NCBI GenBank assembly: GCA_040954595.2
Contig: CM082593.2
Span: 5,828,001-5,892,000, forward strand
DNA length: 64,000 nt
Reading direction: 5' to 3'
DNA from: Balanoglossus misakiensis
Lineage: Eukaryota > Hemichordata
Positions 1 through 14,838 of this stretch are shown here, in pieces. How positions within the stretch are numbered: the first letter of the stretch is position 1; the number at the start of each line of letters is the position of its first letter. The notes beneath the pieces are model-generated. The model worked only from the letters and a program-made list of their open reading frames with translations, ran no database searches and was not told the origin of the DNA. A program made the translations under genes and the position numbers.

Positions 1-3000
1 TTTTGTAATCAGGATGATAGACTGACAATTTACATTAACATGTGGACATTTCCCAATGGACTACGCTGATAACAGCATTTTGTAACAAGTTGGTACACAT
101 TTCGTGAATTGGCAGTTAAGTATACGAGGCATACTGAACGTGAAATACATCATTGCATGTTGTTGTTTTCTACTCTGGCGGTTGAAAATTCCTATATATG
201 TGCGTCTGTTATAGCAGCTTAGCAATGTATTTAATCAAAGTCTTAACACCGTACATGGCTATCTTCTAGTAACTAATCACCACCCACTTGACTTTCTGGG
301 TCACCTTTAGATTCAAAAACATGTAATCGGCCTCCACGTTGGATCCTGCTACAAGGCCAAACGTGAAAAGCTTCTCAAGAACGCTGCGACGAGCACCAAT
401 CACGGTCCATTCAAACCTCACAATGAAATGTAATGCACCCCATTTACGCATCTCCTTCGGAAGCTCTGAACAGCATGACCCCTTTCCTGCTTAGTCAGCG
501 CATACTCTGCCCTACCACAATCGGTGGACGGACACCAACAGTAGCTGCCTGGCAGGGAGGATCATTTCACACTTCGCTGACTGCAAAAGAACACACGCAA
601 ATAGCCGGGTCACGGCAATACACACAAAGTGCATTACCAGGCGTGCCATACTTTGTGTTCTGAGCTCACGGACCTCTTCAATATTTCATAATGTTATATT
701 TTATTTCCCCCCGCACCGTGGTGCACCGTCTCAGAAGACAGGTTTCAATCATGTGCAGCCCGAGCTCAAGAGCCAATAAATTGCTTGCTGGGGGAAACTG
801 GTCAGCGCAAGACACGTCAGAGTTGGGTGATTAGTGTGTGATTAATCGCCTGGGGTTAGGGCAGCACATGAATTTTTTCACACTCAATTCTCAAAGCAGT
901 GCTCCAGTAAATCAGGGTAAACATCCACATGTTCGGTAGACTAGTGGGATCGGGTTTTTACATAAACGGTCAAGTGCGCAAGTGCTCGCACATTTTTTAT
1001 TTCAGACCTTTAAAAACTTTCACTCTTATATTTCAGTAGAAATTGTTCATTTCATTCACAATGGCATGTTCATATGCACCACGAATGTTTAAAATTGATG
1101 GAAATATTGAATTGCTGCAATGCAGCATCTACATATAAATCCCTAATATGGGAAATGTCACAAACCACAAAGGAATTTATTTATAGCGCAAGGTATACGC
1201 CTCTGTACCATGTAATGTACATATTGTCTCAGAATGAATGAACATTTGCTTCAAATAGGATGCATGCAAAATCGATCAGTTCTTGAATTGAACGTGAAAG
1301 CACCGACATTAACAAATTAGAGCCACATTAGATAGAGTCGTACGTTCCTCCCCTGGAATGGCTTTGAGTAAGTCCAATCATGTGTGCATGAAATATGGTT
1401 GCTGTCGTGCCAGGAACCGTCGAAGAACGTGATCACGTTTTCCTTCCCTGCACCGACGATAAAACTTAACCACAGAGAAAATGCAGCAATATATATATCG
1501 TGGATAATCCCAGAAACGGAATAACCACCTGACAAACAGTCAAACAAATATTTAAAAGCGGACGGGAGAAAATGACATTCTTGCGTCTACTATCAGATTG
1601 ATTTGCTACATATACGTATGTACTAATTTGAATTTATATGAATGGAAATAATCAAGTGCGGAGTATATAAATTGGATCGCCTTGATAAAATCACAAGGGG
1701 ATTTCTTACCTCCGATACAAATGTCATTCATGTAGTTGACATTAACTACCCTAAAATAGTGATATTTTACGAGAATGAAGGCCACATTATTCTGTAAGGA
1801 AATGGCCTGATTTTGATAGCTGAGTACGGGACATGTTAAAAATGTAACCTCAGACATGAAACTATTTAGAATTCATTTTCCCTATAACAAGATGTTTTTT
1901 TCATGCGTCATGAATGAGACGTCATCTCGTTCACAGCAATATTAAACTGTAAATCTTGCCCTAAAAAGAGATGTACTGTCCAGGAACATGTAAGAAGGCT
2001 GTTACGGTATAACTATTGCTACTGGATATATCTCCTTTCTACAACGTAGGCGATACCATCATTAGACAGGATCGTGAAGGGATAACTAGCCACTGCCCCA
2101 TTTAGAATTTGCCAGTGGGATGAACGTTCAGTCTCGCGTTTTCACAGGGGTTCGTGCAAAATTGGTGTTGGACCTGAACTGGCACAGACAGGAAGTCTGA
2201 TTCCCCGGAAAACATCGCCCCCAAAAACCGGCATAAGCGTGATTTCCATGAAAACCCTGCCAGACATCAAGTTTCTGCTTTACCTGATATGTGCAGATTT
2301 CCACACAAGGAATGGCCTATAAACCTTTCTGTTCCCTTCCACACACTCTGAGTTTGATCAAGGAAAGCTGAAGACTCCAATAGTGTAGCTGCAATACTAG
2401 TCCAAACACATTGAAAATAATATAATACACAAGTTGGCATACAAAAAATTTGCAGCATGTGTGAAATTTCACTTTGTGGATTTGTGTGTACGTCATCTTT
2501 CTTGATACCGATACTTTGTAATCATACATGCAGAATAATTACATAATATACCGAAAATGAATTCAATCAGTTGCTTCTGCGTGATCTCATAATACAACCT
2601 AGCAACAACAAAAATTGTGGGTGATTGAAGCAACTTCTCAGCTCTACAAAAGCTGGTGATGATGGATTCCTTTGTCCAATCTGTATGAGTATTGAAGTCT
2701 GATGGAAAGATGTCTATGCCTGGCAGAAGGGTGTAATAATAGCATGGAAAGTGGAATTGATTTTATTGAACACTCACTGTCCAACTCGACCAAATTTACA
2801 AGCAACATCTGGCAGTACACAATTCAGGAATTATTCCTCTGCCTGGATTAGATTTGCTCCGATTAATAAGCAGATATTCAGGATTAATATTCACAATCTC
2901 GAAGTGTGGGTCACCAGCAAACTGGAGCAATCATCGGCATTAATTAAAACACTGCATTCATTAGGAATAATACCGGTACTCTGATCTTAATGACTCCCAC

Positions 3001-6000
3001 TGGGGGGATATCTTCGTAACCATAGGAGTTGATTTCACATCAATGAAATTGACATATTTACATTGAAAGCATTTCTGTGTAATAGTATTGATTTCTGGCG
3101 AAATTAATGAACGCCATTCAGCACTAAGAGGAATTAGAGAGAACAGTTTTTTTTAGTTTTCAGAGAGAAAGAATGGACAGATTTCCATAAATCAATGCAT
3201 TAATTATTCGAGACAAAACAGGCAGCACAACCAATGGGGGAGGCATTTATTTCAACAACATTAACAGCAATGGTCTTTCTCATCCCATGATGTACGAAGT
3301 TGAAATAAATATTGGGAGACTTTATCCATGTGAAAAAAATTAAATAATTTTGAAAACTAGTTTGGGAATTAACTTTTGAAATAAACGTTGGAATGTAGAC
3401 ATGAGGCTGGTATTTATCCCACTCCCAGGGGCCAGATTCATTTTTCATGGGGAGTCTCTAAAACGAGCTTCTGATATCATATTTAACAGGTGGAGTATTC
3501 GGACCATAAAACAACAGGTTCCTGCTTGTGCAGACGCATAGGAAATGTCAGGAGGAAACCCTTACGAGGGTTTGAAATTGACATGCATGTATGGGGAAAG
3601 CTGCGTTTTTAAACAGCATGAATGCTGATGAGTATCATATTATTTCACCAGTTTGCTATCATACCTGTTTGATCTATACGCTAAACACGAAACTGATAAT
3701 GATCAGTTATCATTATCGATTATGTAAAGCATACGAAACACTGACCTGACCATCCTAGATTTTTGTCCTGAACCAGATACATAATGATAAACACACAGCC
3801 CCTCAAGAGCATTGACCCCAGAGCTAAGCAAGCATGCCATGATGATTATAATGTATGACCCACAATTATTAAATCTGTTCTGTGACAGACAAGCACTTTA
3901 AAGATGATTGTATTTATTATACAATCCTGTAAATCGACGACTAGACGCTTGCTGTGGCTGGGATGGACACTAAAAACAGTGTTGTGCTATCACTCATACT
4001 TCATTACTGAAATAATATTTGTTGAATGTAATTAAAAGAAAAAACAGCTGCTGTGACAATATGGCAAAAGTCAACTTCATCTGCGTTTCAGCAAAATGTG
4101 TATGCAAAAATTGGCACTCTGAGATTCACCTCGATTGAAGTCAGCTGATTACGAGAGCAGATTTCAAGAACACACAAATCTCTCTCACACGCTGCTTTCC
4201 ACGGACAAAAAGAAGAACAGCTAGAAAATGAAGCAACTGTAAAAACACAAATCTGCTGAGTTGCTTCTGGTGATCTTAAATTGTACAGAGAGGCTAATGT
4301 AACGTTGCCCCTTCGCAGATTTCTTGTATAGGTTACACCACTGAGACATTCAGACGGCTGCTGATTTTCTGATGAATCTATTTGCTTGTCGGATAAAGGG
4401 GGTCAAAATTACGCGAAAATCCACATATACCCCTGCGACTCTTGCGTAATGGAAAAATAATTATCACCAGCCGAGTGGATACTGTTATTGGCCACTTTCT
4501 GCAAATTCTATGATACTGCCATTTTCTGCGTTTGATTGAAGTTCTTGGTGACACTTCCTGTGTGCGATTTTCTCAACACTGTTGTCATAGTTCAAAAGGA
4601 TTTGGGGATTGCTCTTCAAATCCCACGACCTTTGACCGCCACCAGCTGGCGCGTGACTCTAGGGGTCACCTTCGAACACGCACCAACAATCGTACATGTT
4701 TGGAAAGTTGATTACATTTCCAGCCTAAACAGCTTGAAACCTGGATTGAATTTCATTTCTTCATGACATCATTCAAAACTGTGTACACTACAACTGAGAG
4801 AGAGAATTTCATCATTTACGTATGTTTGGTTATAAACACAAAAACCCTGTCACAGCTTCTGACAGCTGTGCTCTCTCACAAAACTGATATTTTTCAGCCT
4901 GCATCACTTCTCGCATCCAAATAGCAGAAACAGTCTACAGCCAAACACTACACTTCCATGAAGTGATACGAAAAGAGCCTTTATCGTCACAGCTGATATT
5001 CTGCGAGTGGTGACAACAACAGAAAAGCTGCAGCCTCCTATCAACAAGCCACGAACGACGGATGACTCCACGGTATCTGAAGAGATACGTTAACGCCTGA
5101 TTTGCTGAAATATGCTCAGAATTTTCTGCTCACAGGGATGGCAGTTGTGAAGTATTTGCCATTACATGCCTGGCATGACGAGTGCAGAAACATTACATGT
5201 GATACACACACCTCTTTTTCTGTACGACCTTACCCTCCACACTCTCTCAAAAGGCTCGCCGTATTAACCACACAATATTTGGAGAGAAAATTGTCCAATC
5301 CTTCTTTTTTTCGGCTAATCGTTTGGCCTCCTTGATTAGAATCATTAAAATAATTGGACTTATGGCAATGATCTATGGTCTGCACTAGCACTAATGGTTC
5401 CTCCAAGGTCTAAACAAGTAGCCATACATCACTTCGCCACCTTAGGTTGTCAGGGCCGCTTTACAAATTGTAATGTACATGGCAATGCCATTCATTCAGA
5501 TGTGATTACAACCGTCGCTTAAATTCCCTTGCAAACCTTTTTCCTAAGTTCAAAACATCATGCCATTTACCGACAAATACATTTAGCATGCATTAGTGCT
5601 TAAGGACTGTCCTGTAAACCATTGTAGCTCACTTGCAACGACCGGTATGACTTTAATGGCCATGAACGACTAAATCAATGTCAATGTCACAGCAAATTTT
5701 CGTAAAACATCCTTAGTTTATCGGGTTGGAGCTTCCAATTGTATCTCCTTATAGAACGAATTGTGCAAGTAGGTTATAGTCCAACTACATTAACCTAATT
5801 GTCAAGGACAGTCTACAGCAACATAAATCCGGACACCCAAAGAGATTGAGAACTTCGATAACTCAAGAAATCTGACCTTCCAATCGTATATGTACGTAAA
5901 GTTTCACGCTTTAAAAATGGCGGTGCCCTCTCGTTTCTTCCGAAGCACGCTGATGTTGTAAATATATAAAACTTGTATCAGTCATCGTATTTCTTGCCAG

Positions 6001-6383
6001 ACAGGCAAACTGCATTTTAAATGTGATGATTTGGTCATTTACACGAACATAAGTATCTATTCTCTCCTTCAGAGATTCGTGTGGGTTTATCGTATTTATC
6101 ATTTAATAAACAACTTCAATGCGACCTACTTGCCAGTGTTATCAGTTTTAACTGCAGTCCTTGGGTCAGCCTGATCGCAAATGTTTAGCTTCCATTGTAT
6201 TTGATGTTTACTTTTTCGAAAAGGAGAGGTTGAAACACAAAAGTAAATCACTTTCAAAGCAATATTGACCCCTCCCCTTAATTTTTCATCTGCTGTTCTC
6301 TGGTCTCAAAGGTTGATAAACTCAAGCACTTTGACTGAAGTTATAAGGTAAACTTCAGCAAAAAGACTTCACCTAAAGTGACT

Positions 6384-6397
6384 GTTTCCATGGTAAC
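6384..6397. promoter_or_regulatory. Palindromic X-box (RFX-type) motif
   Basis: GTTTCCATGGTAAC fits the 14-bp RFX X-box consensus GTTNCC-AT-GGNAAC with both half sites intact. It lies in the gene-poor left part, with a second X-box-like site at 6993-7005 and a triple TGACCY-like array at 6460-6478. It could be a distal enhancer or a chance match; no coding gene is visible next to it. Confidence 0.35.
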
Positions 6398-6459
6398 TGT
6401 TTCAATATGCCGGCAAGTACAGAAGTAGGACATGTACCAGGTGACTCGCGTTTACCTCT

Positions 6460-6478
6460 TGACCCCTAACCTTGACCT
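6460..6478 (-). promoter_or_regulatory. Tandem nuclear-receptor half sites (DR1 plus DR0)
   Basis: On the minus strand the site reads AGGTCA-AGGTTA-G-GGGTCA, three direct half sites with spacings 0 and 1. DR1 spacing is typical of RXR/HNF4/COUP-TF family dimers. The middle half site has one deviation from AGGTCA. Proximity to the X-box at 6384 suggests a composite element, but binding is not shown. Confidence 0.25.
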
Positions 6479-6992
6479 GAACAAACATGGTTATGGACAA
6501 TCAGCACTGTGCCCTCTAACAAACTTATTTTTAAAAGCTAAGCTTCGAGTCAAATTGAGGACTTCTAGCTCCGAGTCAGCCCTGAACCTTCGCATGTATT
6601 GTGGATAATTTCCTTGAGTCACCAGTGAGTTTGACGAGTCAGTGGCGTGTCATATGGCCTTAGAGGCCACACTGACAATCAGCATGAAAGACAAAAACTG
6701 AAAATTCAACCACTTGGGAATCCTGACGTGGCAGAATTTCATCCGATTCTAAGGGGAGGGGATTCCAGCAATTCAGCTTTCATCTTTGTTTCACCACTGC
6801 AATGCCAACAATGATACAAAGGGGCGTGGCACCAGTCTCTCTGGCACACATCCAAGGACAAATCACTCAAAAAAAAAAGTTTGATGTGAAGTCAGGCATG
6901 AGCAAATATCAGTGGCCGGTACACCTAATTAGCCAAATTCTGTACTCTGTATGGGCCAACATTTTTGACATAGAATATTTGTGAAATGAGTG

Positions 6993-7005
6993 GTTGCTAG
7001 GGAAC
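6993..7005. promoter_or_regulatory. X-box-like motif with 1-nt spacer
   Basis: GTTGCT-A-GGGAAC fits the relaxed RFX pattern GTTNCY-N-RGNAAC and is embedded in a longer near-palindrome that starts GTGGTT and ends AACCAC. It is 600 bp from the perfect palindromic X-box at 6384. No nearby gene start was recognised. Confidence 0.25.
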
Positions 7006-10000
7006 CACGAAGAGATGCAGACACTGGCTGGCAGAATGATGGAAAACAATGTCTCTGTAGCTGTAAACCTAGTAACATTCCTTCAGTAGAGAACTTCATG
7101 AATCTGATCATTGTCAATTACCAGAAATTAAAACAACAATGGATATCTTGTCTGTTTAGAACAGATGGATGGGTGGATCTGTAAGGGACAACAGGTATCT
7201 TTATGTCATAAAGAACATTTTAGACAAGTGTTTCTGTTGATTGAAACATGTTGGACTGTCCGTCACGCAACATCAACATAGCATACACCCGTACACCTTG
7301 ATAAACAAGGCATGCAGCATACATGTTTTTAACATTTTTGTATACATTAAAACTAATCAGCAAAAACAGATGAAGCCGAAATCTTCACGTGTAATATAAT
7401 ATGCGCAATGAAAAGAATATTCTTCGCTTTCCTGCAGTTATTGATTTAATCTCAGCAGCCCGTGAGACTGGAAGGGAAGTTGGTGGAGATCGGTTCTATT
7501 CTATCAGCGTTTGGCACTACATCCTGGGGTCCTTGGTTTCACAACTTAAAAGCTGTGAAAGCCACGCGTCATTTACATCTCAGAGTGCTCTCAATTACAT
7601 TAGAAGTGTTCAAACGGCGCGTCAGCGCGGAAATTAACTTTCTCTGTCTGGCTGTGTATAGTCCTCGTTTGGAATTGTCAGTTTTATTTCAGGCGAGTGG
7701 GGCAGCAAACTAATAAACGCTTGTCCATTGTGAAGAAGAGCGAAGGCAGAAAAGATGGTAATTCCATTCGAGTTTCTACTCTGTATTTACTGGGTATTGT
7801 TGTCGATGGATCCCGTGTGCATCTCATTCAACCGCTGTCATGATCTGATACGTGGGAGATGAGAATGATATACAATTAAGCCAGTAATGCTTCAGTGCTT
7901 TCTTTGCACGACTTTCTATATATATTTTTGATAAGTGATGTGTCCTAATTACGACCATTCCTAATAATAGATTCTTATCATTACGATTTCTTTATCACAT
8001 TGGCTGCACTGTATGTAATACAGGCAAGTTTAAGTTACCAGGAAATATTACGAACACTTTGAAATGTACATATTCTGAAATGGAGAGCAAACCTCTGCAA
8101 CTGGGAAAGTCACCTTTTAGTTTTATAGCGATTTCTACTTCAATCACAGCGTGGAAAATGGGCAGTCTAACGAACTGGAACAGTCGACCGCCACTTGCTG
8201 AAGCAAACGTAAAGAGCAGAGAGGAGGGGGAATTAAAGTCTGGTGTTTTAGAGCTGCAGCCATGACTCACTCTGCAAAGTGGCAGGGGCTGTGAGATACG
8301 ACCAGTCTAAATAATGGCACAAGTGATGTTCATTTGCTTTTAGTGGCAATCTACCTTTCGTGATTTAGGATGCTGCACCATGAAATGTTGGTAATGCGGT
8401 CTTCTTGTCATTACCGCTAAACACTGGCGGATCAGTCTTCGCGGGCGCGGTCCGGAATCCACAATCAGAAGTGACTAAAGAACACAGACTCTGCGCAGAC
8501 AAACTGCATGCGAAACATGACTATCAATTTCCTCCAACGGCAATGCTGAATATCATCGTTAGTTAATTAAATGCATAATGGAACTTTTCTCAAGTTTCAG
8601 AGATCTGCAAAGATCTAGCAAACCGGGTGGAAAAATTCGGAAAATAATCCGATTCCAGAAAGCAAGTAATCTTTCGTACATGTAATATAATACCACTACT
8701 TTCCACATACATGGTGTAGCCTCAGGAGATGTGCAACATTATCTAAATAAAGAAATGCCTTCATTTGACATCATTTTTTTCTGGGAAGCGCATTTACATA
8801 AGCGCTCACACATCGCTTGCAGAATACCACGGGCAGGCCATTTCCGGTGAAATATTCTCATCAGGTTTTTATCTGTGAAAGCTGCAGGTTCATTGATTTA
8901 CTCTTTAATGCAGATCACTAATAGGAAAACATGACTAATGTTTTGTGCCTGGGTTCATCACTGTCTCCATACTAAACTGTTTAATGCGTGATAAAGTGCA
9001 AGCACTGAGGCAAGACACTGGCAGGTCCGCCAACATTTCCTGAAGATATACACACATCGACAAATGAACAGAGTTACTTACACAGGGAGACCTGGAGGTT
9101 AGTTACGCGGTAATAGTACATCAAAATTGACGGCAAGAGGTTGCGCTCTTGATCATCCCATAACAGGAACCTGCTTAACATCATTTTAAGCATTAATTAA
9201 TACATCAATGATATTTATAACTTTACAACTGAAAGGAGATTTCCCCCATCAGATCATTTAATGATTCCCATTAAACTTCAATGCCTGTAAGCATTACAGA
9301 CAGTGCATGCGTCTCAGAAGCAGCACTATGACTACAAGAAACATCGTTGTGACATTACTTCAGTAACAGTCTGACTGAAGCAATCTTTTTCCTGGTGCAG
9401 TGGTTCAAGGAGAAATAAAAGGATTTTCTAGTTTGCTTTAGTTTGGCAATGATTGTCACCTGTTTGACCTGAAGACTGATGTACATAGAAATTCAGGAAA
9501 AAGGCACATAGTGATGATAGTCATGTCAAATAAAGACATGGTCCATTTGCTGAAAGCAGTCATCGTTTCATTTTTTTGTCTATTCAGTTGAAAAGCCAAC
9601 ACGCCCAAACCTTCTGTGGCAATTATCACCTGAAGCACAATTACTTGAATACACGAAGCAGAGATACCAAGTCCACCCAAACAGCACGATTTGTCTTCAG
9701 CCAAAGGGCCTTTTTTTCACATTCAAAAGCTCTACCCCAAGCAGCAAATACAAAACAGATCACCCCCTAACCATAGCGACGAAAAGGAAAACTTCATCCA
9801 CGTAAGATGTTCAACATTTGTGGCTCAAACTGAACCTTCGAGGCAAACAAAACAGGATGAAAAGAAATGCTGAACACCATTGCCTTGAACAAGAACAGTT
9901 TGATCAATTTTAATAAAATTTTATTCCAAACTGCAGATGCTCTGATGACTTATGATCTGCAAGAATAGACAAGATAAACATTTAGTCTACTGAAGTTATT

Positions 10001-13000
10001 AAAGTTTGCCACATGTTTGTCCTTCAAGCATTTTCTATTGAAGTGGCATCCAAAGTCAAGCGTTTCTCAATTGCAGCACCAGCATAATAAATAGAACTCG
10101 TAAACAAGCTAAGGCGTAAGCGGTTGTGGGGTTGAAAAAGACCATTTTCTACAAGCAAGGCCACCCACTTCAGGTTATTTCTTTGTGTTTGCTGAGTGAA
10201 AGTAGAACGGGGTATTCTCTGCGTCGACAATGGCATGCAGGTTGACGTCTTGCATCGATGGGCACTACCATTCAAGCTAAAGCAAAATTTCATTTTCACA
10301 TTTCAAATTTTCACAAGAAGGATTGAAATCAACTTGGCTGTCCTGCCTCAGAAAAGTGATGCCAGATATCAGAAACGAGCATCCAGAAACTTTCATTTCA
10401 TTCTGGAGTGACGCTTTCCATTCAAGTGGATGAGGATAAAGATCATCGATCCTAAAGATTTTTGACAACAGTCGCCAACAATGAGCTCATTGCCGACAAA
10501 ATCTCTCCGCGGAATGCCTCGGGTGACCTCAAAAACCCCTGCCAATGTATTTACCAACATGAGGCTCTTCTGCAACAAACGATGGGACTACGAAAAATAC
10601 CCGACCCCCGGTGACCCTATTAAAAGGCCTCCTAACTACCACACCCTTACAAGAAGAAAAATTTTCCATCCTCAGGGAAAATTCTGAAGAATGATCAACT
10701 TCAAAAATTCACTGATGTGGTCTTGCCATTGTTATACTTATAATCTTGAATCTAATAATCAGGGACCACTTGGGCTACAATCATTATCTTCCATCCAACC
10801 AGTTCTCTAAATCGATTTCATTCCTCTAATCAAACTTTCAAAGATTACTTTGGGTAGGAATTGACTGGAATAAGTGGCTTTAGTTGTTCCTTGCTCAAAT
10901 GCACATATTTTTTAAGACAAGCTCTGCAGGGCAGTGGAGAGAATTTAATCCATATCCTTGATTCCTTAAAGCACTTTAGACTTTAGTTAAGAGTAGGCCG
11001 AGTAGCTGCATGATTAAACAGAGCCGACGACTACAGAACATGCTGAGGAATCAAATATTGCTTCGACGTCTGTACCCCGCAGCAATTACATGGAATACAT
11101 CAAGCTCAAAAATGTGAAATCTTTGAAATTTGTTACAGGCCAATGGCATACGTAGACGGTGGAGAGCAAGTTTTTACATGTGGGCACATGAGGGAAGATC
11201 AAAGAAACCACAAGTCGCTTCTGTGCAATGCACGTATCTCTGCGTTCAGGTCTACCTGCCCATGGGGTGCGATGAAACTCTAGACTTTTCTTTAAATGTA
11301 GCTGGATAAACACTGGAGCGTCATCACAGCCAGATCTTTTAAAATTCATAAACGGAACAGACAATGAAGTCCTGTTGTGTGTTTTAAAGATGGTGGCAGT
11401 GGACAGTAGCTGGCAACAAACAGCCAGTCCGAGGCAAAACATTCCCCCATTGTATTCTAAAATACTGTCCTGTGTACAAAATCCACCTGCAGTAAACAAA
11501 CACACCTCTTTTGCAGCAGTGTACATATCTCATCATGGCTACAGGTATTTTTAAATTCGGCCATTTCATATTTTACGTTCGAGCTAAAATTATCCCCTTC
11601 CAAATGATTTGCATGTCTCAATTTTTTGCAATATGTGCTCAGCTATCACAACCATCAAAACGTGATCCAAACACAACCTAGCTGTACACCAAGAATTGTC
11701 TGGGGTTTTTAGTTATCTAGAAATGATCGTTCAGTTCGATCAGTTTAATACCAGAAGGAATAAACTCCCTATACAAGCTATCATACAATATATCATTGGT
11801 ATTGCCACACAAGAAAAATTGCATATTGTTATGCATTCTTAATCCACACATAGGTAATTGAAAAGCTTTTTGGTATCATTATAATTACACTCATTTTTTA
11901 TATTTAATTTTAAAAATAGTCCTATTGTAGAAATGCCTTTTCAAAGCATTCATGCATACATGGCACAGCACTGTCTACAGAGATAGTCGTTCTCATGAAA
12001 TATACATATTTCACGATAGTGACATCTTTTTTCTGTTTCACTCAATATGTTCTGCAACAATGCAATACTATTAACTTTACATTTACAAGGACAATACCAG
12101 TCGATCTACGACGTATGTACCATCATCAATTTCAGTTGGCGACCTCAAAAATAGGCGACCACTGTTCTGCTTGTGAATATGCAGTGATCCCAATAAAATT
12201 TTCCTTTATTGGCGAACGGCACAGCTTTTCAAATGGGTGGAGGCTGGCGGCAACTGAATGTTTATGGAAAAATACAGAGACAAAGGTTGGGACTTAGACT
12301 ATGCTTGGGTGTTACCTCAACAATAGATTGAAGCGACATCTGTTGTCTAGGTGAGGTCAAAATTCAGATGACCCGCAAGTACAACACTCCCATATTCAGA
12401 TATCAATGATCTTAAAAAACATACCGCAGTTATATCTTCCTGTTTATTTCTGCCATGAATTTTTTACCATTTGGTACATATTAGGATTAACTAGTACTAT
12501 CATCTTTCATCTTCAGGATGTGTTCATTGCAAGTGGACAAATTTGTAACTCTGCATGTATGATTTACGGTATGAGCATAAAAAATGCATACAGCCTCCAG
12601 GCTGATACTACTTATAAAATGGTAATGAAGGTAAAAAATATTCCCTAGAAAACACCGCCATTATATTGATGAAATTACTTCAATACTTCTGAGGACGTGT
12701 AAAAGAACACAATCAATATACATCGGATACTTCAGTTCGCAGATGACCTGACCTTTCGATAATTACACCAACAACCATGGAGTTGTATCATTAAAAAAAA
12801 ATTCATCGGATCAAATCGTAGCGCTTGGCTTCCATTTATGCCAGCTGAACAGCTATTTCATAAACACAGGCCATACAACTAGCAGGGTGGCACACGCACA
12901 CTTTCTCTTGCAGATCAAATGACACTAGAAGATATCATGTTCAACACCTTGACACAGAAAGATAATAATGGATACACAATAACACCGTGTGCTGTCCAGG

Positions 13001-14796
13001 CCAAACACTCAAAGCACAGGTTTTCCCGGTGTATTGTGACAACCAAGGAAACACAGAGAAACGTCAAACAGAAAAACATACAGCAAACATGTTCCAAGAC
13101 GAGTTTATTTCTCTGACACAATTACCCACAATGCATCAAATCCACTGATTCCCCCAACAAGATACACAGGTTAGAAGATACAGCACCAGGTTTCATGTTC
13201 AGCCTACCTGATGCGTTAATTTCCTTTGGCCCTAAAAATAGACAAGTACAATTTATCGAGTCATCCAACAGTAACATTTCAGCCTTATCTACACAGCCCA
13301 TTTCAATTTTTTCTGTCTCGAAATAGACACAGATGATGTCAGACCACCTGATCCACTCATTACATTTCCATCTTCTCAGTGAATGAAGCTACTGGTCAAG
13401 ATATAACACTAACAGACCAGTTTACATTTTTGTCAATCCATGTATAAAATAATACAGTTACTCAATTTTTTTCAAATCAAAGCAATTTATCACCACTCAA
13501 AAACAGATCATCAATGGCCTTTTTGTCTCAGTGGATGGTCAACCCAGGTATTACATGTATAATCTTGACCACGCACCTTTTGATAATTGCACAACTGACC
13601 TTCACAATCAAATTTGTTATGATATGCACAGATGTTACAGACTACATGTATTATATGACAGGTGTGTTGGCAATGGCATATGATTGTGTTCGCAGTCAGT
13701 GGAAAGCATACTTCTATGGCATTACTTTCATCTAGAATGCCCTAAAAATCAATCACAGAATGTGAAGTATTGATTTTACGTGAAATGGTGGTAATAATGT
13801 CAAGCACTGGTTCGTCTGAATATGATCTCAAAACCACTTAACACTTTGCAGCTGAAATTAAAGTTAAAATGTGAAAACAAAACATTAATTACATACCAAA
13901 ACTACAGAAATATAATTTTTACTCTGTACACTATCTCTGATACTCAACATTTTATCTGCTACATGACTGTACTACTTAATTATAAAATCGTGATACTTCA
14001 CGATTTCAACATGCCACATAAAACAATGGTTACTGCTGAGAGATCTGATCAGATCTGACACAGGGCTACATGCAATTTAATTAATGATAAAGCATCCCGA
14101 TAACATCATACTGATCATGACAATCTAGGTACTTGGAGCAACCCATCTCTTGACCTTTGAACCCTTTCATAACATTAATAAATTCTCCGCATTATGAGGA
14201 AGATGAAGTAATGCCTGTGATGACTCCGTGTTCAAAAGGCTATCATCCTTTCCTGCACAGTAGTTTAAGGTCAAAAGACCTGTGTTATGGAGGCGTTATG
14301 GTGATAGTAAATCTGCCAACTTTTACTAGACTAGCCGGCAATACAAATTTTACATTTATAACAACAGTACTGCATGAGAAATGACTTGCACTTTGATGGC
14401 AGTTAACACGAGGCAAAACTACACGACATGGACTTCTTTGCAGCAATGAAAGTCACGACAAATATTCGTCAGTGCAATTCACAAATTCATGTTTAAAACC
14501 ATGGCTTCACGATGCTGCAAACCATACGCACTATACCGTGCTAATCATGTTGCCATGGACACAATCCTCGCAGGGTGGTTATTTCGTTTCAAGGTGTTGA
14601 CAGGGTTTATCTGAAATGCAAATTAGACTGTAATGGGGCGGTTTTTAACAAATGGAACCATCAACAAGAACGACTTCTAATTTTAGGTCATACTGCCCTG
14701 ACTAATGTGTGATTATCTACCAGCTACTGCAAACACTTACACAGTACTGGTACAATCATAGAACTGTACATGTACATCACCAGGCATTTGCATAAG

Positions 14797-14838
14797 AGAG
14801 AGGGAGAGAGAGAGAGAGAGAGAGCGTGTGTGTGTGTA
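14797..14838. repeat. (GA)n/(GT)n compound microsatellite
   Basis: A run of GA dinucleotides passes into GCGTGTGTGT. Simple-sequence repeat with no coding content. Confidence 0.9.

Noticed and set aside
11086-11526. Minus-strand 146-codon frame
   Set aside because: Longest frame in the left part, but Cys/Phe-rich random composition, no domain and no partner exon.
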